A stretch of 64,000 bases of DNA. Source: Methylotenera oryzisoli (GTDB lineage: Bacteria; Pseudomonadota; Gammaproteobacteria; Burkholderiales; Methylophilaceae). Positions 47,301 to 54,293 of this stretch are shown in pieces. Every line of letters starts with the position of its first letter. Position 1 is the stretch's first letter. The notes below the pieces were generated by a model. It was not told the origin of the DNA, ran no database searches, and worked only from the letters and a program-made list of their open reading frames with translations. The DNA is taken from contig NZ_PQVH01000011.1 of NCBI RefSeq assembly GCF_004661485.1, forward strand, positions 44,248 through 108,247, given 5' to 3'. Made by a program: the position numbers and the translations under genes.

Positions 47301-48530
47301 TTACTCATCACTTTCTACATCCATATCAGGAATGTGATTAAACGCAATACGCATTGGCGCATCCTTTAGCGCCTCATGTGCACCACCAAAGTAAATCGTG
47401 TTTTTGCCAAACTTTGAATTAAGGCTATCAATTGCCTGATTTAACTTCTTTTCACTTTCTAGTGGGGCTACCTGAAACAAATCACGAGCGACTTCGTCTG
47501 CGGTGACCAGCCCTGAAAAAGACACCCCTACCGCATAAGGTTCGGCATTAGTTTGTGGATATTGCTGCATAAAGGTTTCTAATGCTTCAATCAGCCGTAA
47601 CGTATTATCTGTGGGCGAAAGCGCACTTTCTTTTTGCCAGCTGGGCATATTTCTAAACTTCACCTTAACACTGATTCTTGAAGCAAGTAGATCGTAGCTA
47701 CGCATACGCATACAAGCCTTTTGTAGCAGCCTATGCAACACCGCCCTGACGCCTACTTCATTGCGCTGTTCAGGCGGCATCACATGTGAATGCCCTAAAC
47801 TACTGCGTGCATTTTTCACGTAATAAGGCTCTATCCCGCGCAACTTATCATACATGCGCTCGCCTTCTACACTACCCCATGCCACTTGCAACTGTTGCCG
47901 ATTAGCCGAATACAACTGCTCCACTGTCGTAATCTTATATCGATTTAACCGTGCCTCCATCTGCTTACCAATTCCGTTTAAGTCACGTAACCTTAAACCA
48001 TATAAACGCTGCGGTAACTCATGCGGTGCTATCAACACGCAGCCATCAGGCTTTTGCATGTTAGACGCCACTTTCGCCAAAAAAGTATTGGGAGCAATGC
48101 CGATAGAGCAACGGATAAGGTCTCCAGCCTTTTCCGCAAGTGCTGATTTAATCTTTGCCGCTAATTTCAGCGCATTTTCTGGCTGCTGCTGGCTACCAGT
48201 CAGCTTACAAACCATTTCATCAATCGAAAGCACTTTTTCTACATGCGTACAGCTTTCTACAATATCAATTAAAAAGTGGTGATACTGCACATAAACTGGC
48301 GGCCTCGCCTCTACAAAAATGATATCCGGGCATAGCTTTCGTGCTTCACTGACTAAAGTGCCCGTTTTAATACCAAACGCTTTTGCTTCATAACTGGCGG
48401 CAATACAGCAGGTAGTTTCTGCCATCACCGCTAGCACGCCGATCGGCTTGCCTCTCAACTCAGGCATCAATTGTTGCTCAACTGAAGCAAAGTAAGAATT
48501 AAAATCTACGTATAAAGCATTTAACTGCAT
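47301..48530 (-). CDS. Y-family DNA polymerase (DinB/ImpB-MucB type)
   Basis: 409 residues. The catalytic acidic motifs are 'YVDFNSYFASVEQ' near the N-terminus and 'VLSIDEM' near residue 102. The palm, thumb (HhH 'LRDLNGIGKQMEARL') and little-finger regions are present. It lacks the usual beta-clamp end motif in an obvious form. Error-prone lesion-bypass synthesis is expected. It is closer in look to the non-canonical ImpB-like branch than to DinB itself. No SOS box was recognised upstream. Single gene. Confidence 0.88.
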   Translation of the reverse strand: MQLNALYVDFNSYFASVEQQLMPELRGKPIGVLAVMAETTCCIAASYEAKAFGIKTGTLVSEARKLCPDIIFVEARPPVYVQYHHFLIDIVESCTHVEKVLSIDEMVCKLTGSQQQPENALKLAAKIKSALAEKAGDLIRCSIGIAPNTFLAKVASNMQKPDGCVLIAPHELPQRLYGLRLRDLNGIGKQMEARLNRYKITTVEQLYSANRQQLQVAWGSVEGERMYDKLRGIEPYYVKNARSSLGHSHVMPPEQRNEVGVRAVLHRLLQKACMRMRSYDLLASRISVKVKFRNMPSWQKESALSPTDNTLRLIEALETFMQQYPQTNAEPYAVGVSFSGLVTADEVARDLFQVAPLESEKKLNQAIDSLNSKFGKNTIYFGGAHEALKDAPMRIAFNHIPDMDVESDE

Positions 48531-48664
48531 GAATAATGGCGATGAGAAATATTTAGAAAAAATGAATGTTTAGCTTGATGTTGTGACTAACAATACAGCA
48601 GATAATTAGCGCTAAGCATAAAATATAGCTTAAACACCCAAAGCATTATTATAAGGATTACATC

Positions 48665-49204
48665 ATGAGTCAGGAACAAATTGCAGTATTTGCCGGCGGT
48701 TGCTTTTGGTGCACAGAACCCGTATTCAGCCAGCTTAACGGCGTTAAAAAAGTGGTATCAGGCTACATTGGCGGCCACACTACCAACCCAACCTACAAGC
48801 AGATTTGTAATGGTGATACTGGCCACGCAGAGGCGATACAGATTACTTATGATGAAGACTTAATTAGCTTTGAAATACTGCTTGAAATATTTTTTGTATC
48901 GCACGACCCCACCACACCTAACCGCCAAGGCAACGATATTGGTACGCAATATCGCTCAGCAGTATTTTGCCAAAATGAAGCACAGCGCACGGTAACTGTG
49001 AATATGATAAAAGCGTTAGATCAACAACATATCTGGGCTAACCCAATTGTGACTGAGGTCAATGCTGCTGAAGTGTTTTACCCGGCAGAAGATTACCACC
49101 AGTACTATTTTGACAAGAACCCAAACCAGCCTTACTGCATGGCAGTAGCCGCACCTAAAGCAGCAAAGATTCGGGCTAAGTATGCGCAGTTAATTAAGGA
49201 TTAA
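48665..49204 (+). CDS. msrA: peptide methionine-S-sulfoxide reductase MsrA
   Basis: 179 residues with the catalytic 'GGCFWCTEPVF' motif and 'GYIGGHTTNPTYKQICNGDTGHAEA' (key part GDTGHAE). It reduces the S-epimer of methionine sulfoxide. AAGGA lies eight bases before the ATG at 48665. A hairpin at 49296-49322 follows. Confidence 0.96.
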   Translation: MSQEQIAVFAGGCFWCTEPVFSQLNGVKKVVSGYIGGHTTNPTYKQICNGDTGHAEAIQITYDEDLISFEILLEIFFVSHDPTTPNRQGNDIGTQYRSAVFCQNEAQRTVTVNMIKALDQQHIWANPIVTEVNAAEVFYPAEDYHQYYFDKNPNQPYCMAVAAPKAAKIRAKYAQLIKD

Positions 49205-49295
49205 GCATGTGAGGCTTAGTGTTAATCGATTACAGTAATTGGCAGACTTGAACACTAGTTTATATTAGATATTTTTGCACCAGTTATTAAAGAAT

Positions 49296-49322
49296 AATCA
49301 ATGAAGCCTTGCTTCATTGATT
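49296..49322 (+). terminator. hairpin after msrA
   Basis: AATCAATGAAGC and GCTTCATTGATT are perfectly inverted around CTT. There is no T run, so it is only a candidate terminator for msrA, about 90 bp after its stop. Confidence 0.45.
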
Positions 49323-49405
49323 CACTGTCACTGTCATTGCTTCGCTATTATTATGTCTAGCAGAGAGGGCGACTACCGTAATCTTTACTTATACAAGTAT
49401 TGCAA

Positions 49406-49807
49406 TTAACTTTGTATTAGATTGATTAATAAAAGTCCTATGATTATGTTAATAATCACAATCAAAACAAATGAAACAGCGTTACTCACCATACTATTTC
49501 TTAATATTTTTCCCGTATCATTAAGATATTTATTTGAAAAAGCCAATGGTGATAATACGAATACCGTTGATAAAAACATTTCTTCATTTTTATGCGAAAT
49601 CATCTTTAAAAAATCACCGTATCCCTGCGATAGAAATCGCATGGCGAGCGCAATATTGCATATTAAAAAACTCACATCTAGTGCCAAAATTATCCTAAAC
49701 AAAACTGAGTTTGATACGTTCTCCATGGCAAAAAATACTGCAATTGACACAAGGCATAAAACACACAAAAACCCACACCTCAATAACCGCTTACTAACAA
49801 AACTCAT
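49406..49807 (-). CDS. hypothetical membrane protein
   Basis: 133 residues with about four membrane helices ('GFLCVLCLVSIAVFFAM', 'ALDVSFLICNIALAMRF', 'STVFVLSPLAF', 'VLIVIINIIIGLLL'). The start is the ATG at 49807 behind AAGGATTGGGA. I do not recognise the family. It is AT-rich compared with the genes to its left and marks the left edge of the accessory island. A frame on the other strand of similar length is judged a shadow. Confidence 0.55.
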   Translation of the reverse strand: MSFVSKRLLRCGFLCVLCLVSIAVFFAMENVSNSVLFRIILALDVSFLICNIALAMRFLSQGYGDFLKMISHKNEEMFLSTVFVLSPLAFSNKYLNDTGKILRNSMVSNAVSFVLIVIINIIIGLLLINLIQS

Positions 49808-49852
49808 TCCCAATCCTTAATTGCCACTACACTTTAAACTCATACCAAGGTA

Positions 49853-49888
49853 GTAGCGTGTTTCGTTAATCACGCAAACTACTTTTTT
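49853..49888 (+). terminator. terminator-like hairpin, plus orientation
   Basis: GTAGCGTG (49853-49860) pairs with CACG and CTAC (49871-49882, AAA bulge), followed by T6. No plus-strand gene ends nearby except a rejected ORF, so its purpose is unclear; it lies 46 bp upstream of the membrane-protein gene. The remaining part of 49808-50176 has repeats described below and no gene. Confidence 0.35.
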
Positions 49889-50000
49889 GCATGCCATTCA
49901 ATCGTTGCAACAGGCCCCTGTCAACTCAACAACACAGCCAAATTGCGAACAGAATGTATTAAACATACATGCTACTCAATTCTGAATACCTTCACTGTAA

Positions 50001-50030
50001 ATTGTTGTTAACTGAATAGTTAACAACAAT
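50001..50030. repeat. perfect 13-bp inverted repeat
   Basis: ATTGTTGTTAACT (50001-50013), GAAT, AGTTAACAACAAT (50018-50030). A third partial copy of the right arm (CAACAACAATT) follows at about 50036. It lies beyond the 3' end of the duplicated immunity gene. It has no T run, so it is more likely an operator or a mobile-element end than a terminator. Confidence 0.5.
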
Positions 50031-50145
50031 GCAGTCAACAACAATTGACATAGGTACAGTACAAATCATTTGTAGACTAAGCGTTTGATTAATTGCAAAA
50101 CAAGACTATTAAGATAGTGTCTAGTAAACTAGTGGCGATTCACAA

Positions 50146-50172
50146 TTTAATTCCACACTGACCCCAATTATT
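50146..50172 (-). repeat. 27-bp inverted repeat, left copy
   Basis: On the minus strand AATAATTGGGGTCAGTGT followed by GGAATTAAA. It matches the right copy at 51636-51662 (opposite orientation) with three mismatches. Together they bracket the duplicated immunity gene, the small membrane gene and the toxin-tail remnant. The sequence style recalls REP-like elements mobilised by RAYT transposases; no transposase is present. Confidence 0.6.
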
Positions 50173-50176
50173 CTTC

Positions 50177-51097
50177 TTACGGCACAAGCATTTCGATGGG
50201 TGTATTCTGTGATTCATCTACAGTGAAAAAATCTGGTTCAGCACTGCCAGCTGGTGCAGATATTTTGATTGATGTTAAGGCTTGCGCAATAAATGCAGAA
50301 GATTGTTTCACCCACTCTGGGCGCTCTTTATCTTTAGGGTAACGGCTTGCCGTGTAGGGTGCTCTTACTATTAATCGTATATAACTGTTTTCTGATACGC
50401 CGGTGTAATAGGTGTCTACAGTTTCCTCCGGCAAATCTACAATAGCCGCTTTTTCGTAATGCTCTCGTGCCCATTGTCGTCCATTGATGACTACCACATC
50501 TCTTGGGGTTTCTTTTCTACCTAGGCGGTTACCTTTAGCGTCGAATTGTTGAATAGTTCCTTTCGTCTTTTCCACCAGACTTTCTAAAGTTCGATAGTCC
50601 GCCCACAATGACTCTTTATCTGAGGTGCGGTCTATCTTTGACTCCCATTCAGGTGCTAGATAAAGACCAGTACCAATCGAAGTTGCACCATATGTGCTCA
50701 CAAATGGCCATGTACCCGTCTGGTCTTTACGCCAAAAGCCTATCAAGCCCAACATCCGATTAGGTAAATTTTTGTCCAATACTTTAATTGCTTCGGAGAT
50801 TTGCTCCCGATAATTTTGCGTGTCAATATCATTCCGATTGTAGGTCGCTGCAGTCCTGCCTTCTGGAATCGTCATACTGAAGGTGCGATCGTCTATCCGA
50901 ATAGTATAGCTGCCCGGGGGCACGGGGTAGTCTTGATCAAGGCGTTGTTGTGGATTTCTAAAATTTTTATATGTTTCCAAGTCTGCGGCAAACAGCAACT
51001 TAGGCATGAGTAATGACACAACAAGCATTGCGAATGTGATTGAGTACCAATCAATAAGGCCGGGCTCCGTTGATTTCCTTTGCTTGAATGCCATCAT
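50177..51097 (-). CDS. second copy of the periplasmic immunity candidate
   Basis: 306 residues from the ATG at 51097. The start is uncertain: ATG at 51094 and GTG at 51133 (just after the upstream stop) are also possible. From 'DWYSITFAML' on it aligns with the protein at 53418-54293 through the whole length, with about three quarters of residues the same, including signal peptide, 'QDYPVPPGSYTIRIDDRTF', 'KIDRTSDK' and the end 'DESQNTPIEMLVP'. Two stretches differ strongly: around 'SEAIKVLDKNLPNRM' and 'KAAIVDLPEETVD'. These could set toxin specificity. The N-terminal extension comes from REP-like sequence next to it. It is probably an orphan immunity gene kept after duplication. Confidence 0.6.
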   Translation of the reverse strand: MMAFKQRKSTEPGLIDWYSITFAMLVVSLLMPKLLFAADLETYKNFRNPQQRLDQDYPVPPGSYTIRIDDRTFSMTIPEGRTAATYNRNDIDTQNYREQISEAIKVLDKNLPNRMLGLIGFWRKDQTGTWPFVSTYGATSIGTGLYLAPEWESKIDRTSDKESLWADYRTLESLVEKTKGTIQQFDAKGNRLGRKETPRDVVVINGRQWAREHYEKAAIVDLPEETVDTYYTGVSENSYIRLIVRAPYTASRYPKDKERPEWVKQSSAFIAQALTSIKISAPAGSAEPDFFTVDESQNTPIEMLVP

Positions 51098-51121
51098 AAT
51101 AGTGTTCTGTCCCCTATTTTT
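51098..51121. repeat. REP-like short sequence at the gene start
   Basis: AATAGTGTTCTGTCCCCTAT followed by TTTT, with partial AATAG/CTATT symmetry. I recall similar sequence near RAYT-type transposases, but cannot check it. It immediately precedes the ATG of the duplicated immunity gene, in the place where the paralogue has only its signal peptide start. Confidence 0.35.
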
Positions 51122-51133
51122 ATTATTAATCAC

Positions 51134-51448
51134 TCACTCGTTTTTTAAAATTACCTTTCTTAACAAGCGAATAGTTTTGAGCAATATGAGAAATACCCAG
51201 ATTCCACATAACGTACTCGACCACATCATGGTCCATTTATGACGGCTTGGCCGCTCTGCGTAACCATTTATATAAAGCATAATCTCAGGAAGAAAGTAAA
51301 AGATGGTATAGCATAATGAAACTATGGCTAGCGCAAAAATCACACTACCCCAACTTTCTTCAACCAATTTCTCAGAAATCCACTTATCGAACTTACATAC
51401 GTATATTTTTTTCTCATTTAGGGCTTTTCGTTGTATTAATTTGGTCAT
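51134..51448 (-). CDS. small two-helix membrane protein, candidate immunity to the remnant toxin
   Basis: 104 residues with two membrane helices ('VIFALAIVSLCYTIFYFL' and 'STLCGIWVFLILLKTI') and basic ends. The ATG at 51448 overlaps the end of the toxin-tail remnant (51414-51635) by 35 bases in another frame, the arrangement expected of a toxin and its immunity gene. The family is not recognised. If it is an immunity protein, a membrane-acting toxin would be the likely target. Confidence 0.5.
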   Translation of the reverse strand: MTKLIQRKALNEKKIYVCKFDKWISEKLVEESWGSVIFALAIVSLCYTIFYFLPEIMLYINGYAERPSRHKWTMMWSSTLCGIWVFLILLKTIRLLRKVILKNE

Positions 51449-51635
51449 AAATGATAGGGGTCATACCTGAAGCACTCCCTCCTATTCCATTACCCCACAA
51501 CTGCGGGGCAAGATTATCATAATTTTGAAATAGAACAGATACATTGGGATTAATAGGTTTTGTTAAACCACTGGTTGCGGAACTTCCTATACCATAACCA
51601 ATCGCTCCGCCTAGGCCACCTTTAATGCTTTCACG
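51414..51635 (-). pseudogene. C-terminal remnant of a TpsA/CdiA-type toxin
   Basis: A stretch of 73 codons ends in TGA at 51414 and has no usable start: a stop codon and the 27-bp repeat lie just upstream. It reads RESIKGGLGGAIGYGIG, then SSATSGLTKPINPNVS, and ends in 'QINTTKSPK'. The Gly/Ala-rich beginning is like the region before the toxin of large exoproteins. It was probably cut off from a longer gene at the repeat. It is the typical form of an orphan toxin module behind a two-partner secretion gene. Confidence 0.5.
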
Positions 51636-51662
51636 AATAATTAGGGTCAGTGTAAAATTAAA
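51636..51662 (+). repeat. 27-bp inverted repeat, right copy
   Basis: AATAATTAGGGTCAGTGTAA followed by AATTAAA. Inverted partner at 50146-50172. It marks the exact break of the toxin-tail remnant. The rest of 51449-51753 has no other feature that I can support. Confidence 0.6.
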
Positions 51663-51753
51663 CTTCCCTCATCCACCTGATATGAACTGCCCCTACCCCA
51701 TCACCTAACATAAACAAACCGGCTACTATTTTCTATGTTGATCTTAAGGTAGT

Positions 51754-53238
51754 TTACCTTAGCTCAATATCAATCAACGTACCGTCATCCGGTTTGGTTG
51801 TAACACCCGCACGTGCTCCAGTTACGTTATTGACAGCCTTGAACTTGAACACTTTAATAAAAGCCCCTACTACTAAACCAACCTCTAACTGACCCAGAAA
51901 TTGACCTGGGCATACACGAGCCCCTAAACCAAATCCAAAATGCGTTAAATTTTTTCGCGATATGCCTTCACTTGCTAGCACATCCCAACGCGCTGGAACA
52001 AAAGAATCAGCTGGATATCCTGAAATATGTTTACCCAAAAAGAATTCGTTACGGTTTGCATTCCAAATGTCTAAACGAATTGTGGTGCCTTTAGGAATCA
52101 TTATTTTTCTTGTGTCGTCTAGTTTAAGCCAAGTATCGGCTGTGGCTTTTCTAGGAAAAAAATACAACGATGGCGTTAAACGCAAAGTTTCATTTAAACA
52201 ATGATTAAGCAACTTTGCTTCTGTTAAACTTTCAGGATCGTAGACATTAATGTCTTTTATTTCGCTATACACTAGCTCTTGTAACTCAGGTTGTCGAGAC
52301 AAGTGAGATAGCGTCCAAGTCGCAAACGACGTCGTCGCTTCTAACGCCCCAGCTAAAAATACTCTGATGTTACTGCGCAATGCCTCTTCATCTTCAATAT
52401 CACCAATGAAGTTTTTCCAATGTCCAGCCTTCTCACCTCTGCCCGCAAGTGCAATATCAGTTAAGTCCTCAAGGGCTTCTCGCCATTGCTGCACGGCAAC
52501 ATGTTTACCTGTAACAAATTGATGAATAGCTGAAAGGTTGGGTGCTACTGTATTAGTAATCATATAATCAATTAATGATAGCAACGCGGGCACATAGCGT
52601 TCACGCAGTTCTTTATACTCAACCGAACCTCCAAAGAAATTATTGACTAACATTTCTAACATGATGGGCTGAATTTCCTGCTCAATTTCCACTCGCGTAA
52701 ACTTTTGCTTACTAATCTCTTGCGCATCACGTAAAACGATTAGTCGCTCCTCTATCGTTTTACGAAAGGTTTTCTCAAACTCATGGAACTCTTCAGGTTG
52801 AAACAAAGTGCCTTTACCGAAAGGTCTTGCCGACATCTGTTTTTGTTTTCGCCATACTTTACCGTTTGCATATAATAAAGAATTAACGCCTGTTGCTTGA
52901 GCGATCCCCTTCATTGGCGCAGTATCACGATCAAATTGCCCAGGCTTGTCGCCAGTTGCAAGTAGGATAGCTTTAATCACGGCAGGGTCACGCGTAATGA
53001 AAACCGGAGGCATACCCATCACATACAAATATCTGTTATCTCGCTCAAATAAATCTGCTGATTTAGCATTTGTATAAAAAGCGTCAAAGATAGACAAAGG
53101 CGTTTTGTAGTTTAAAAGATGAGGAAAAGGAAGACATGGACGTCCACGTTCAAACACATATACACGCGACGGCAACATATCTCCTTTAAATGGGTTAATC
53201 CCTAGAAGTTGTTGCCATATATTTTTTAAAAAACTCAT
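51754..53238 (-). CDS. cytochrome P450
   Basis: 494 residues. The haem-binding motif is 'FGFGLGARVCPGQFLG', the ExxR motif is 'NETLRLTP', the I-helix has 'LAGALEATTSFATW' and the PERF-like segment is 'SFVPARWDV'. It has no membrane anchor or fused reductase, so it needs separate redox partners, which are not in the window. Substrate unknown. AGGG lies seven bases before the ATG at 53238. It stands between two toxin-immunity parts, an unusual place for a P450, and may have arrived by transfer. Confidence 0.92.
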   Translation of the reverse strand: MSFLKNIWQQLLGINPFKGDMLPSRVYVFERGRPCLPFPHLLNYKTPLSIFDAFYTNAKSADLFERDNRYLYVMGMPPVFITRDPAVIKAILLATGDKPGQFDRDTAPMKGIAQATGVNSLLYANGKVWRKQKQMSARPFGKGTLFQPEEFHEFEKTFRKTIEERLIVLRDAQEISKQKFTRVEIEQEIQPIMLEMLVNNFFGGSVEYKELRERYVPALLSLIDYMITNTVAPNLSAIHQFVTGKHVAVQQWREALEDLTDIALAGRGEKAGHWKNFIGDIEDEEALRSNIRVFLAGALEATTSFATWTLSHLSRQPELQELVYSEIKDINVYDPESLTEAKLLNHCLNETLRLTPSLYFFPRKATADTWLKLDDTRKIMIPKGTTIRLDIWNANRNEFFLGKHISGYPADSFVPARWDVLASEGISRKNLTHFGFGLGARVCPGQFLGQLEVGLVVGAFIKVFKFKAVNNVTGARAGVTTKPDDGTLIDIELR

Positions 53239-53417
53239 GATCTACCCTGATAAAGAATCAAATACAAAATGTAAAAATAAGTGTGGGACGTTGCTCTAAT
53301 TAATGAAGAAAGTAAGGAGCAATCAGGATTAATTTCCTTATTTGGCTTACACAGCCTTTATGGGCTTTTTCTCTTACCGGCGTTAATGCAGCTGCATTAT
53401 TCAACACCCCATTTTTC

Positions 53418-54293
53418 TTACGGCACAAGCATTTCAATGGGTGTATTCTGTGATTCATCTACAGTGAAGAAATCCGGCTCTGTACTACCTGCTGGGGCGG
53501 ATATTTTGATAGAAGTTAAAGCTTGTGCGATAAATGCAGAGGATTGCTTTACCCACTCTGGACGCTCTTTATCTTTAGGATAACTACTAGCAGTATATGG
53601 AGCTACTACTATTAATCGAATATAACTGTTTTCTGATATACCTGTGTAATAGGTATCTACAGTCTCTCCAGCTAGACCAGCAACGGCGCGTGCTCTCCCC
53701 CCCTTTTCATAATGCTCTCGTGCCCATTGGCGACCATTGATGACCACCACATCTCGAGGGATATCTTTTTTACCTAAACGGTTACCTTGAGCATCATATA
53801 TATAATTAAAACCCTTCGTCATTTTCACTAAGCTTTCTAAGGTTCTATAATCTGCCCACATCCAGGCCTTATCTGAGGTACGGTCTATCTTTGATTCCCA
53901 TTCTTCAGCCAGATAAAGACTAGCACCAATCCCGGTTTCTCCATATGTATTCACAAATGGCCATATGCCAGTCTCATCTTTGCGTCGAAAGCCAATCAAA
54001 CCAACAGTCTTTTCTCTTCTATAATTTGTTCCAAAAACTTGCTCTCGATAATACTGCGTATCAATGTTTTCCCGATTGTAAGTCGCGGCAGTTCTTCCTT
54101 GTGGGATAGTCATAATGAAGGTACGGTCGTCTATACGAATGGTATAGCTGCCCGGGGGTACTGGGTAGTCCTGATCAAGACGCTCTTGTGGATCTCTGAA
54201 GTTTTTGTATGTTTCCAAGTCTGCGGAAAGCAGCTGTGTTGGTATGAGTAATGACATAGCAATCATGGCTAATGTAATTGGGTAGTATTTCAT
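53418..54293 (-). CDS. periplasmic immunity candidate, paired with the TpsA toxin
   Basis: 291 residues with a signal peptide ('TLAMIAMSLLIPTQLLSA'), then a mostly beta domain not recognised by name. The ATG at 54293 overlaps the TGA of the large exoprotein gene (ATGA), so both are translated together, as in toxin-immunity pairs. Export to the periplasm fits protection against a lipase acting on the membrane, as with Tli proteins of type VI lipase effectors; this comparison is inference. A close paralogue lies at 50177-51097. Variable segments: 'FGTNYRREKTV' and 'GGRARAVAGLAGE'. Confidence 0.6.
   Translation of the reverse strand: MKYYPITLAMIAMSLLIPTQLLSADLETYKNFRDPQERLDQDYPVPPGSYTIRIDDRTFIMTIPQGRTAATYNRENIDTQYYREQVFGTNYRREKTVGLIGFRRKDETGIWPFVNTYGETGIGASLYLAEEWESKIDRTSDKAWMWADYRTLESLVKMTKGFNYIYDAQGNRLGKKDIPRDVVVINGRQWAREHYEKGGRARAVAGLAGETVDTYYTGISENSYIRLIVVAPYTASSYPKDKERPEWVKQSSAFIAQALTSIKISAPAGSTEPDFFTVDESQNTPIEMLVP

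Noticed and set aside
49422..49820. 132-codon frame on the plus strand opposite the hypothetical membrane protein, followed by a terminator-like hairpin
   Set aside because: It starts with TTG without a ribosome site and its protein lacks ordered features, whereas the minus frame encodes clear membrane helices with an ATG and a ribosome site.
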